A stretch of DNA of 64,000 nt from Aequorivita sp. UBA3180 (GTDB lineage Bacteria > Bacteroidota > Bacteroidia > Flavobacteriales > Flavobacteriaceae), in contig DEXQ01000008.1 of the NCBI GenBank assembly GCA_002364215.1, forward strand, positions 1,468-65,467, read 5' to 3'. Every line of letters begins with the position of its first letter. Within the stretch, counting starts at the first letter, position 1. The notes beneath the pieces were generated by a model, which worked only from the letters and a program-made list of their open reading frames with translations, made no database searches and was not told where the DNA came from. Shown in pieces: positions 15,946-24,543 of the stretch. A program made the translations under genes and the position numbers.

Positions 15946-18438
15946 TTAAAGCCCTAACAAATCCAAAAACTTCAATCCAAAAATGAAGGCCCCATCACTT
16001 CCGCCATTGTAGTACGACCGTACATAATCTACACGTAGCAATCTAAACTTACCAATGCCAAGGTTATCTATACCTACGGAAAATTCTGAATATGGTTTTC
16101 TTTCTTCGGTACTTAAAAAATGTGCGCCAGCTACCAAGTTGAGGTTGATTTGATTGATTCCGGGGATTTTCCCCAAAATCCACCCGCGGAAATCATGCTC
16201 CAAATGTCCCTCAAAATAGCTTTTGTTGGTGCTGAAATCGTAATAGGGCATCAAGTTAAAAACATTGGTATAATTCGGCGAAGTGCCCACCCGCGTTTGG
16301 TTTCCGTTGAAGTGTTTGTAATCAATAAACGAGATTCCATCGCCATTTGCGAATGTTCCCCCTTTTAAATTGTAGTAGAACTGGCCCTTATTTCCCAAGG
16401 AAATGGATTGGTTCAAACTGGCTTCAAATTGGGTGTAATCATAATAGCTTTCAGTAATCGCCGTTCCGTTTTCCACCGAAAGATTTAACTCAGGGTATTT
16501 GTTGTCGCCAATGTTGAATTTCATATCAGGGTTCGAAAAATACTTTTGTGCGAAGTTGATTCGCGTGCGGATTTTGCTCTTTACAATGTTGTGTTCCTCA
16601 ATCGCAGCGTTGTTGAAATCGTTTGGAGCCAATGGGTTGTTGCTCGTGTAGCTTACATCATCAAAAGGAATGGTAACATAATCGGTATTGTTGAAAAGCG
16701 GCTTTCTGTTTTCATAAGCCACAGCGGCATACAGGTGCAGCCCGTTAAAAACTTCCTGACTGTAGCCGATTCGTCCGAAATTAAGCTCGTACAGCTTCAT
16801 ATAGTTTCTTTCAAAGAAAAGGGTGGCGAAAGTATTTATAAGTGGTGAAATAGGTTCGGAAGCGTTAAATTGGGTCACTGTGCTTCCTCCGGAAAGAGAA
16901 ATACGCAATTTATCGGTCCAATTAAAATTCCGAAGAATGTCTGCCGTAAACCGAAGTCTATCTTCCGCAATGCCATAATCTGCACGAAGAGCTGCCGAAA
17001 GGGTATTGGTTTGGTTATCATCGTACCATTTGTTAAACGTTAGTCCCGCCGTACTCTTCCAGCCCTGTATGGTGTTGAAATTTATGTTGGGCAACGGGCC
17101 TTCATAGCCAACAGACCATTTTTCAAAGGAATTTTTAAAGGCATAGCCTGTTAACAAGCTCAAAACACCAGGTTTGTTTGACTTGGCATCGAGCGAATCC
17201 AAATAGGGCTTGGAGCGTCTTAAAACCTGGATGCTGTCTTTTTTTATGTAATCCTTAAGCTCTTCATCAGTTAAGGGCACGGGGCGGCTACCTCTCCAAA
17301 ACAGACTGTCTTTTTTGTTGGCCTCGGGTTTAAAGGAAAGCACTTCGTTGGTAAAGGATTTTTTGGTAAACTGTGGCTTAAAATCATAATTGCTGTAAAC
17401 GGCTATAAAACGACCATCGCCCTCCATTCCCAAAAAACCGAAACCGAAATCGACGGATTGTGAAATTTTCACCCAAAACTCATTTGTAGTATCGTGCTTA
17501 TAATTCTGCTTCACCATCAAATTGCTCACAAAGGGCACTTGTATGGCGGCGCCAGTTGTAGAAAGTTCCACGCCGTAAAGTTGCCAATCGTCTTCAACTA
17601 TATAAACGTAGCCTTGCCAAACCCTGTCATTTGGGCGTTTGGGAATGACTTTTATTTTATTGATAAGTTTGGGGCCTTCGTAAAAAACGCCGTCCAATTT
17701 ATAGTTGTAATAGCTCAGCGCATTATTGGCAATGGGTGAAACGAGAGCTGCGTTTAATTCAATCGTATTTTCATAAAAAGAAAGATTGGCGCTTTGTGCA
17801 CTGTTAAAGCTGAAGCCGTTATCGTTCCCGCTTACTTTGCTGGCAATTATTTTTTCAGTGAATTTATCGGGTTTTTGGTAGGCTATTTCTGAGATGGTTT
17901 CTGAGAGGTAAATGATGCCCGTACGTGTAGAATCAAGCATTCCGTCAAAATCACCCACTTCCTGCCCCATTATTTTTTCGGGTACGTTCTTTACTTTCCA
18001 GAGGCCGCGTGAGTAAAAGTCTGCAGAGTATTCACTTAGCTTTTCTAGGTTTTCTTTGCGTTGTGCGATTGTCTTTCGAATGATACGATAAGCGGGATCT
18101 TCTGAAGTGTTAACCACAACTTCATCTAGGCTGGTGGTTTCTTCCTCGAGGGAAACGTTTAGAATAAAAGGAAAAACGTTGGGGGAAATGGTTTTGGTCA
18201 AGGTTTTATAACCCAAAAACTGAAAGATGATTTTGTAATCAGTATTTTCAGCTACATTTAGTGAATAATTACCATCGTCATTTGTGGTGGTGCCTATGTA
18301 GCTATCTTGAAGATAAATGTTTACGTAGGGCAGGGGCTGACCTTTGGTATCAGTGACTTTCCCGATTATTTGGGCTTGAAGAAAATACGTTGAAAAAAGT
18401 AGAAAAACAAGGATTGTTTTTTTCATAAAAAGGAACAA
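15946..18438 (-). CDS. DUF5686 outer-membrane protein with carboxypeptidase-regulatory-like domain
   Basis: Large surface protein of unknown function, typical of Bacteroidota. A signal peptide (KKTILVFLLFSTYFLQAQ) is followed by a CarboxypepD_reg beta-sandwich at about residues 22-105 (IIGKVTDTKGQPLPYVNIYL and GTTTNDDGNYSL). The segment DPAYRIIRKTIAQRKEN is the entry to DUF5686. The last 400 residues read like amphipathic beta strands ending in FIFGLKFLDLLGL, consistent with an outer-membrane barrel. Nucleotide and protein sequence both look normal over 830 residues. The first codons MFLF may precede the true start at MKKTILV (18426). No partner such as a SusD protein is adjacent. Confidence 0.85.
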   Translation of the reverse strand: MFLFMKKTILVFLLFSTYFLQAQIIGKVTDTKGQPLPYVNIYLQDSYIGTTTNDDGNYSLNVAENTDYKIIFQFLGYKTLTKTISPNVFPFILNVSLEEETTSLDEVVVNTSEDPAYRIIRKTIAQRKENLEKLSEYSADFYSRGLWKVKNVPEKIMGQEVGDFDGMLDSTRTGIIYLSETISEIAYQKPDKFTEKIIASKVSGNDNGFSFNSAQSANLSFYENTIELNAALVSPIANNALSYYNYKLDGVFYEGPKLINKIKVIPKRPNDRVWQGYVYIVEDDWQLYGVELSTTGAAIQVPFVSNLMVKQNYKHDTTNEFWVKISQSVDFGFGFLGMEGDGRFIAVYSNYDFKPQFTKKSFTNEVLSFKPEANKKDSLFWRGSRPVPLTDEELKDYIKKDSIQVLRRSKPYLDSLDAKSNKPGVLSLLTGYAFKNSFEKWSVGYEGPLPNINFNTIQGWKSTAGLTFNKWYDDNQTNTLSAALRADYGIAEDRLRFTADILRNFNWTDKLRISLSGGSTVTQFNASEPISPLINTFATLFFERNYMKLYELNFGRIGYSQEVFNGLHLYAAVAYENRKPLFNNTDYVTIPFDDVSYTSNNPLAPNDFNNAAIEEHNIVKSKIRTRINFAQKYFSNPDMKFNIGDNKYPELNLSVENGTAITESYYDYTQFEASLNQSISLGNKGQFYYNLKGGTFANGDGISFIDYKHFNGNQTRVGTSPNYTNVFNLMPYYDFSTNKSYFEGHLEHDFRGWILGKIPGINQINLNLVAGAHFLSTEERKPYSEFSVGIDNLGIGKFRLLRVDYVRSYYNGGSDGAFIFGLKFLDLLGL

Positions 18439-18504
18439 TGGGTACTATGGTTTATTCTTCAACCAAAATACCAAAAGCTTGTGTGCCAGTAAAATTTTTA
18501 TGAA

Positions 18505-18969
18505 TTAATTATTAAAAGCCTTTTTAATCCTGCTTAGCTGTTTTTTAGAGTCGCGTTCTTTAATGGCTTCGCGTTTGTCGTATTCTTTCTTACCGCGGCA
18601 AAGGGCAATATCTACCTTGGCCAAACCTTTATCATTGGTGAAGAGTAATAGGGGTATTATCGTAAGTCCGCTGTTTTTTACTTCTTTTTCCAGTTTTTTT
18701 AGTTCGCTGCGGTTCAATAGTAGCTTGCGCTCGCTTTTTGGGGAATGGTTGTAATGGGTGGCGTGGCTGTATTCCTGCACGGTCATGTTAATCACGAAAA
18801 GCTCCCCATTGCTGAAATCGCAAAAACTTTCGGCAATAGATGCCTTGCCTTCGCGTATGGCTTTAATTTCGGTACCTCGAAGCACAATGCCAGCAGTATA
18901 GGTATCGAGAATTTCGTACTCAAACTTAGCTTTTCGGTTTTTTATTTTTACGTTTTTCTGAATTGCCAT
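18505..18969 (-). CDS. smpB: SsrA-binding protein
   Basis: Binds tmRNA and the ribosome to rescue stalled translation. Family motifs are KAKFEYEILDTYTAGIVL, GTEIKAIREGKASI, the EYSHATHYNHSPKSERKLLL block that touches tmRNA, and the basic C-terminal tail RGKKEYDKREAIKERDSKK. The length of 154 residues is standard. The tmRNA gene is not in this window. A perfect -7 box ends 5 nt before the ATG, so the message may lack a leader. Confidence 0.97.
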   Translation of the reverse strand: MAIQKNVKIKNRKAKFEYEILDTYTAGIVLRGTEIKAIREGKASIAESFCDFSNGELFVINMTVQEYSHATHYNHSPKSERKLLLNRSELKKLEKEVKNSGLTIIPLLLFTNDKGLAKVDIALCRGKKEYDKREAIKERDSKKQLSRIKKAFNN

Positions 18970-18974
18970 AGCTA

Positions 18975-18982
18975 CAAAAGTA
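18975..18982 (-). promoter_or_regulatory. -7 box TACTTTTG, 5 nt before the smpB ATG
   Basis: On the minus strand TACTTTTG runs from 18982 to 18975, with TAGCT before the ATG whose first base is 18969. This leaves almost no room for a 5' leader. Confidence 0.5.
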
Positions 18983-19054
18983 GAATGAATAATGAAAAAT
19001 GTATAATGTTTAATGAATAATTAATAAAGAATATTTTTAATCACAAATCACAAA

Positions 19055-19609
19055 TCACATATCAACAGTAATGGTCTCAACTTTTTTGTCATTGCCGTTT
19101 ATGGTTACCTTAAAAAGTGTGGAATTATCATTATCGTCCATATCCTCAAATTTTTCTTCGCCTATTAGCTGGTTTACCAATTGCGGGGTGGTGTTGCTGT
19201 GGCCCGCAATAAGCACAGTCTTGCCGTTCGTTTGTTTTAAAAATTCTTCCGAATAAACAGTATTGGGGTCGTAGCGCTTTGGGGAAATCTGTTTTTGCTG
19301 TGCTATGAGCGAAATGGTCTGCTTGGTACGCAAGTATTTGGTAATGTAAATTTCATCAATTTTGATGGGTTCAAAATAAGAGGCCCATCGCTTGGCGCGC
19401 ACCATGCCGTCTATATTTAAAACAGGATCAGGATCTTTTGGGTCTGTGCGCACTTTTTCGGCATGGCGTATAAGGTAATAGGTGGCGCTGTAATTACCAG
19501 AAATACTTTCCTGGGTTTGGGGAGTCTGTGAGGTTTCTTCTTTATTCTTTTGTTGGCCGCAGAATGTAAAAAATGGCAATAGTGTTAACAATACGATGAA
19601 ATGTTTCAT
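19055..19609 (-). CDS. histidine-phosphatase superfamily lipoprotein
   Basis: Phosphohydrolase of the phosphoglycerate-mutase-like superfamily, exported as a lipoprotein; the substrate is unknown. ATG 19609 (MKHFIVLLTLLPFFTFC) gives a compact signal peptide ending in the lipobox TFC; an upstream frame to 19630 adds seven residues without sense. The RHAEK motif with the phospho-accepting His lies near residue 50, the conserved Arg in KYLRTKQT follows, and the second His is in IAGHSNTTPQLV. The small size resembles SixA-type enzymes. It is a single gene on the minus strand between csbD and smpB. Confidence 0.85.
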   Translation of the reverse strand: MKHFIVLLTLLPFFTFCGQQKNKEETSQTPQTQESISGNYSATYYLIRHAEKVRTDPKDPDPVLNIDGMVRAKRWASYFEPIKIDEIYITKYLRTKQTISLIAQQKQISPKRYDPNTVYSEEFLKQTNGKTVLIAGHSNTTPQLVNQLIGEEKFEDMDDNDNSTLFKVTINGNDKKVETITVDM

Positions 19610-19746
19610 AAAGATATTTTTAAATAACATTTTTTAAGATTCATTGGCAAAGTTATAACTAAAACTGTGGAATCTTTAATATTTCATTATTAGAAATGGG
19701 CGGGTTCCTGTTGTAATTTTATAAAACGAAAAAGAAAAATTAATTT

Positions 19747-19756
19747 AACTTAAAAC
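19747..19756 (+). promoter_or_regulatory. leader motif AACTTAAAAC before csbD
   Basis: The 10-mer lies 9 nt before the ATG of the CsbD gene. The same 10-mer lies before the first T9SS gene (140-149) and the second fasciclin gene (41038-41047). It may be an A-rich translation enhancer, since Bacteroidota use TAAAA-like leaders instead of Shine-Dalgarno sites. Confidence 0.35.
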
Positions 19757-19765
19757 AAAAAAGCT

Positions 19766-19951
19766 ATGAACGAAGATCAGTTTAAAGGAAAATGGAACCA
19801 AGTAAAAGGTAAATTTAAGCAGAAATACGCAGACCTTACCGATGATGACCTAAAGTATGCCGAAGGAAAATCGGACGAATTGCTTGGTCGCCTTCAAGAG
19901 AAAACAGGTGAATCCAAAGAAAAATTGAAGGAACAGATTGACAAGTGGTAG
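19766..19951 (+). CDS. CsbD-like stress protein
   Basis: Small hydrophilic helical protein of the CsbD family, usually induced by general stress; the molecular role is unknown. At 61 residues it shows the family opening NEDQFKGKWNQVKGKFKQKY, the middle LTDDDLKYAEGKSDELLGRLQ and the end KTGESKEKLKEQID. It is highly charged and has no Cys, signal peptide or membrane segment. It is monocistronic, followed by a strong 17-bp terminator, which fits a highly expressed short mRNA. Confidence 0.93.
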   Translation: MNEDQFKGKWNQVKGKFKQKYADLTDDDLKYAEGKSDELLGRLQEKTGESKEKLKEQIDKW

Positions 19952-19991
19952 TTTTAAACTAAACTTTAGTTACCGCTTTATTTGAAGCCGG

Positions 19992-20036
19992 ACCCCTTAA
20001 AATTTCAATGTTTGAAATTTTAAGGGGTCTTTTTTT
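19992..20036 (+). terminator. strong terminator of the csbD gene
   Basis: A perfect 17-bp stem (19992-20008 with 20012-20028) has a 3-nt loop and is followed by a 7-T run. Confidence 0.9.
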
Positions 20037-20071
20037 GGCCTAATGCGGCTATTAATGAATTAGAGATACAC

Positions 20072-20102
20072 AAAACCCCCAAGTAAATTCTTGAGGGTTT
20101 TT
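20072..20102. terminator. terminator downstream of clpB
   Basis: AAAACCC and CAAG on the left pair with CTTG and GGGTTTT on the right, with one internal mismatch and a 6-nt loop. It lies between the convergent csbD and clpB genes and has T runs on both strands. Confidence 0.75.
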
Positions 20103-20126
20103 CAAATTGACTAATTAATCCAATCT

Positions 20127-22727
20127 CTATTCAACTAAATTCTCTTGGTTTCTAAATACCAGTGAGTCATCAAAGCTATCGAGCAAGATTATACTGTCAG
20201 TGGTTATTTTTCCGGCGAGGATTTCCTTACTTAGCTCGTTCAGCACTTCCCGCTGAATTACCCTTTTTACAGGTCTTGCGCCAAACTGCGGATCAAATCC
20301 TTTTTCCGAAAGGTACTTAATGGCTTCCGGTGTGGCATCCAGCACGATGTTCTGTTTCAAAAGCATTTTGGAAACGCCTTTCAATTGTAGCTTCACAATC
20401 TGCTGAATATCGCTTTTTGAAAGCGGGGTAAACATGATGATGTCGTCAATACGGTTCAAAAACTCTGGGCGCACGGTCTGCTTTAAAAGCGCCAGCACTT
20501 CTATTTTGGCTGCTTCCATTGCGGTCTCGGGATCTTTTACAGTCTCAAAGCGCTCTTGGATTATATCGCTGCCCATATTGCTGGTCATAATAATAATCGT
20601 GTTTTTGAAATCTGCAAGTCGCCCTTTGTTATCAGTCAATCGGCCTTCATCTAGAACTTGAAGCAAAATGTTGAACGTATCTGGGTGTGCTTTTTCAATC
20701 TCGTCTAATAAAACCACACTATATGGTTTGCGTCTCACGGCTTCGGTAAGCTGTCCGCCTTCTTCATAACCCACATATCCCGGAGGCGCGCCCACCAAAC
20801 GGCTCACGCTGTGGCGTTCCTGATATTCGCTCATATCAATTCGCGTCATTGCATTTTCATCATCAAACAGATATTCCGCAAGGGCTTTTGCAAGCTCGGT
20901 TTTACCTACACCCGTTGTTCCAAGGAATAGGAAACTACCAATAGGTTTTTTCTCATCCTGCAATCCCGCACGGCTACGGCGAATGGCATCACTAACCGCA
21001 ACAATGGCTTCATTCTGCCCAACCACACGTTTGTGGAGATGGTCTTCCAAAGTCAACAGTTTTTCGCGATCACTTTGAAGCATTTTGGTAACAGGTATTC
21101 CGGTCCATTTTGCAACAACTTCTGCAATATCCTCACGCGTTACTTCTTCCTTAATCATAGAAGTTCCTTCGTCATTTTCTGCAAGTTGGGTTTCCAATTT
21201 ACTTAAGGCAGCTTGTGCATCTTTAATTTTTCCGTACCGAAGTTCTGCCACTTTTCCAAAATCGCCCTCGCGTTCTGCACGTTCTGCTTCCAGTTTAAAG
21301 TCTTCAATCTGTGTTTTTAGGTTTTGAACATTGTCAACCACCTCTTTTTCACTTTGCCATTTTGCGTTCAGCTCATTTCGCTCTTCCTTTAAATTTGCAA
21401 GATCTGCGTGAAGCGCTTTCAGCTTCGTTTCGTCTTTTTCACGTTTTATGGCCTCGATTTCAATCTCAAGTTGCATAATCTTTCTGTCCAAAACATCCAG
21501 TTCTTCAGGCTTTGAATTGATTTCCATTCTAAGCTTTGATGCCGCCTCGTCCATCAAATCAATCGCCTTATCGGGAAGAAAACGGTTTGTAATATACCTT
21601 TCTGAAAGTTCTACGGCAGCAATAATCGCTTCGTCTTTAATGCGAACTTTATGGTGGGTTTCATATTTCTCCTTTATACCTCGAAGTATTGAAATGGCAC
21701 TTTCGGTATCGGGTTCGTCAACTACGACCTTTTGGAAACGGCGCTCCAATGCTTTATCCTTTTCAAAATATTTTTGATATTCGTCCAAAGTGGTTGCACC
21801 AATTGCACGCAGTTCTCCACGGGCAAGGGCGGGTTTCAAAATGTTTGCGGCATCCATTGCGCCCTGTCCGCCACCGGCACCGACAAGGGTGTGGATTTCA
21901 TCAATGAAAAGGACGATATCGCCCTCACTGGAAGTTACTTCCTTGATAACGGCTTTTAGACGCTCTTCGAATTCGCCTTTGTATTTCGCTCCTGCAATCA
22001 GCGCGCCCATATCCAAAGAATAAATTTCTTTAGAGCGTAAATTTTCAGGCACATCCCCATCAACTATTCTGTGCGCCAAACCTTCTGCAATTGCGGTTTT
22101 ACCTGTTCCAGGTTCACCTACGAGCATTGGGTTGTTTTTGGTTCTTCGGGAAAGGATCTGAAGAATTCTTCTAATCTCCTCATCACGGCCAATCACAGGG
22201 TCGAGCTTGCCGTCGCGGGCAAGTTGGTTAAGATTTTTGGCGTATTTATTCAAGGAATTATAAGTTTCCTCAGCACTTTGTGACGTAACGTTTTCGCCCC
22301 CGCGTAATTCTTCAATTGCGGCTTTCATTCCTTTTTCGGTTACGCCTTGGTCTTTTAGACTTTGTGCAATTGCGCTTTTGGAATTCAAGATTGCCAATAA
22401 TAGATGCTCTATGGAAACGTATTCATCGCCCATCTTTTTTGCTATATTGCTGGCTTCGATTACCGTTTTGTTGGCTTCGCGCGAAAGCATAATATCGCCT
22501 CCGGAAACCTTTGGAAAGCTTTCCAATTGCTTGTCCAGAATTTGTTTTAGTGTAACGAGGTTTACGTTAAGTTTTTTTAAGATGAATGGTGTTACATTTT
22601 CATCTACCTCAAAAATAGCTTTGAGGATGTGTTCGTTTTCAATCTGCTGCTGTCCAAAGCCTTGCGCAATCTGTTGCGCTTGCTGTATGGCTTCTTGGCT
22701 TTTTATTGTAAAGTTGTTAAAGTTCAT
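20127..22727 (-). CDS. clpB: ATP-dependent disaggregase
   Basis: Hexameric AAA+ chaperone that threads proteins out of aggregates together with the DnaK system, in the cytoplasm. The N-domain with two Clp_N repeats covers residues 1-145. The first AAA+ domain has Walker A GEPGTGKTAIAEGLA near 205 and Walker B VLFIDEIHTL. A long charged coiled-coil middle domain at about 400-530, diagnostic of ClpB over ClpA/ClpC, is followed by the second AAA+ domain with GTTGVGKTELAKALA and the VGAPPGYVGYEEGGQL pore loop. The length of 866 residues is usual. No CIRCE element was recognised upstream. It is monocistronic. Confidence 0.97.
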   Translation of the reverse strand: MNFNNFTIKSQEAIQQAQQIAQGFGQQQIENEHILKAIFEVDENVTPFILKKLNVNLVTLKQILDKQLESFPKVSGGDIMLSREANKTVIEASNIAKKMGDEYVSIEHLLLAILNSKSAIAQSLKDQGVTEKGMKAAIEELRGGENVTSQSAEETYNSLNKYAKNLNQLARDGKLDPVIGRDEEIRRILQILSRRTKNNPMLVGEPGTGKTAIAEGLAHRIVDGDVPENLRSKEIYSLDMGALIAGAKYKGEFEERLKAVIKEVTSSEGDIVLFIDEIHTLVGAGGGQGAMDAANILKPALARGELRAIGATTLDEYQKYFEKDKALERRFQKVVVDEPDTESAISILRGIKEKYETHHKVRIKDEAIIAAVELSERYITNRFLPDKAIDLMDEAASKLRMEINSKPEELDVLDRKIMQLEIEIEAIKREKDETKLKALHADLANLKEERNELNAKWQSEKEVVDNVQNLKTQIEDFKLEAERAEREGDFGKVAELRYGKIKDAQAALSKLETQLAENDEGTSMIKEEVTREDIAEVVAKWTGIPVTKMLQSDREKLLTLEDHLHKRVVGQNEAIVAVSDAIRRSRAGLQDEKKPIGSFLFLGTTGVGKTELAKALAEYLFDDENAMTRIDMSEYQERHSVSRLVGAPPGYVGYEEGGQLTEAVRRKPYSVVLLDEIEKAHPDTFNILLQVLDEGRLTDNKGRLADFKNTIIIMTSNMGSDIIQERFETVKDPETAMEAAKIEVLALLKQTVRPEFLNRIDDIIMFTPLSKSDIQQIVKLQLKGVSKMLLKQNIVLDATPEAIKYLSEKGFDPQFGARPVKRVIQREVLNELSKEILAGKITTDSIILLDSFDDSLVFRNQENLVE

Positions 22728-22892
22728 ATATATAGTTGTTATTTCTTGTTTGTTTTTGAGTATTTCAAATACAAAGCCACACTAAAATTAAGACAAAATG
22801 TCCGTGAAAACCACTTGTTTAACGGACATTATGACTGATTTAAGATTTTGCTTTTTATAATTTCTTTTAGATAATGTCATGGCTATAACTTG

Positions 22893-22900
22893 TAGTTTTG
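22893..22900 (+). promoter_or_regulatory. -7 box TAGTTTTG of ytxJ
   Basis: A perfect TAnnTTTG match lies 15 nt before the ATG at 22916. There is no clear -33 TTG. Confidence 0.5.
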
Positions 22901-22915
22901 TAAAAAAAGAAAACC

Positions 22916-23308
22916 ATGGGATTATTAGATATATTTAAAACGCCGAGAGAAATTGCAAAAGAAGAGATAGTAGAAGTGCCGTGGCACGTTTTGGGCAAAA
23001 TGGACCAATTGGATGAAATAGTTGAAGAATCCAAAAGCAAACCTGTTGCTGTTTTTAAGCACTCTACTCGTTGCGGAATTAGCCGAGGGGTTTTAAAATT
23101 GTTTGAAAAAAACTACAAGCTTACTGACGCTCAGCTAAAACTATACTATTTGGACCTGCTGCAAAACCGTGATATTTCAAACGAAATAGCCGCCCGTTTT
23201 AAAGTGCATCATGAAAGTCCACAGATGATAGTAATTAAAAATGGGGCAGTAGTGCATCACGATTCACACCATTCTATTGAGGCTTCGCATTTGGAGCGAT
23301 TTGTTTAA
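22916..23308 (+). CDS. ytxJ: bacillithiol system redox-active protein YtxJ
   Basis: Thioredoxin-fold monothiol protein thought to act as a bacilliredoxin that removes bacillithiol from proteins. The active-site motif is FKHSTRCGISRGVL near residues 47-60, with a single Cys. LYYLDLLQNRDISNEIA and the cis-Pro loop HHESPQMIVIKNG follow, and the C-terminus has the HHDSHHSIEA block. The length of 130 residues is normal. Flavobacteria commonly make bacillithiol (family knowledge), but the bsh genes are not in this window. It is convergent with the TPR-like lipoprotein gene; the stops are 2 nt apart. Confidence 0.92.
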   Translation: MGLLDIFKTPREIAKEEIVEVPWHVLGKMDQLDEIVEESKSKPVAVFKHSTRCGISRGVLKLFEKNYKLTDAQLKLYYLDLLQNRDISNEIAARFKVHHESPQMIVIKNGAVVHHDSHHSIEASHLERFV

Positions 23309-23310
23309 AA

Positions 23311-24492
23311 CTAAAAGGAATTATCCCTCAAAATCTCCTTAAAACGTTCTTTTATATCTGTTCCGGCATCAAACACCATTTGTTCGTTATTCGGAAAAGG
23401 TATGAAATAGTTATTCAGTAGCCTTCGATCTTCAGCAGTCAGGGCGCGTTCATCGCCTCGATATTTCGCAAATGCATTTTCAAAAACAAATTCCGAAGAA
23501 AGAGGGAAGCTGTTTAATTGACGTCGTTTGTTTAAATCTTTGTAAACCACAGTGCCGCCTACCAACACACTTTTTTGTTGGGTAGTAATAGTAACTTGTG
23601 CCGAAACATTAATAAACTTATCAATTTTGATTGGGTTGCCCAGACTGTCACGCACAATATTTCCTTTCCGGTCACGACCATATTCCTGTCCATCCTTAAT
23701 GCGCTGTGTGCGGATGTATTGTTTGTTTGAAATTCGTTCAGGGGAAATTTGGATGGTCTGAAAATTTAAATCAATTCCCAAATCATAATTAATTCCGTTT
23801 TCTCGTTGGCCGTGATATTCAGTCCAAAAATCATCCAAACCATAGGTGTTGAAATCAAGCAAATCCCGCTCTAACCGAAATGGAATAAACTGACCAGTAT
23901 GATTATTTAAAGTAACAAATACGAAATCTGTTCCGCGAAAGCGGGTATCTTCCCTAAGCTGATGTACGTCGCGATAATTCGGTTGCACTTCCTCCAGTTC
24001 GCATAAAACATTAAAAGCACTTCGGTAATCTTTTTTCGTGTTGCGCTGCATATAAACGATGGCCTCCTGGTACAACGCCTTTACATACGCATTCTTGGCC
24101 GCCAAGAGGTCATTGCTATAATCTGAAAACACGAAATTCGCCTTTCTGCCCATTTCGTTGCTGTAAAGCGGAAGCAAAGGCCGGATCAGATCTTGACGCG
24201 CCTGCAGATCGAGATAAGTATAGTAAATTTCTTTGGCGCCAGCAGGACTATTTTCCTTTTTCAGAAAATTAATATGGCGAGTGTCGTCCTCCTTGGCCTT
24301 TAAATAAGCCTCTTCCAAAAGACGGATGTGCGGTTCATATTCTTTTGCGCCCTTATCTTTTTGAAGTTTTTTTACGGCAAGCTCAATGGCTTGGTCATAA
24401 TCGCCTCGGGCAACAAACTTTTGGGTACGTTTAACGCTATTGCAGGAAATGCTGAAAAGTGCAGTAAATAGGAGTAAGTAAAAAGCCTTCAT
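23311..24492 (-). CDS. TPR-like lipoprotein of unknown function
   Basis: A signal peptide with the lipobox SISC (residues 14-17) is followed by a helical repeat region that opens VARGDYDQAIELAVKKLQKDK, like a tetratricopeptide unit. The region from about residue 200 onward is more beta-like (FVFVTLNNHTGQFIPFRL, then repeated GNI and RIQRTQRI-type strands), and the end is EQMVFDAGTDIKERFKEIL. No catalytic motif was seen. It probably faces the periplasm or the cell surface. It lies 51 nt behind the fumarylacetoacetase gene on the same strand; no functional link is evident. Confidence 0.7.
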   Translation of the reverse strand: MKAFYLLLFTALFSISCNSVKRTQKFVARGDYDQAIELAVKKLQKDKGAKEYEPHIRLLEEAYLKAKEDDTRHINFLKKENSPAGAKEIYYTYLDLQARQDLIRPLLPLYSNEMGRKANFVFSDYSNDLLAAKNAYVKALYQEAIVYMQRNTKKDYRSAFNVLCELEEVQPNYRDVHQLREDTRFRGTDFVFVTLNNHTGQFIPFRLERDLLDFNTYGLDDFWTEYHGQRENGINYDLGIDLNFQTIQISPERISNKQYIRTQRIKDGQEYGRDRKGNIVRDSLGNPIKIDKFINVSAQVTITTQQKSVLVGGTVVYKDLNKRRQLNSFPLSSEFVFENAFAKYRGDERALTAEDRRLLNNYFIPFPNNEQMVFDAGTDIKERFKEILRDNSF

Positions 24493-24543
24493 ACCGAAAT
24501 TGATTTGGTTATGAAGGCTAAATTACAATAGTAGTGCCAAATA

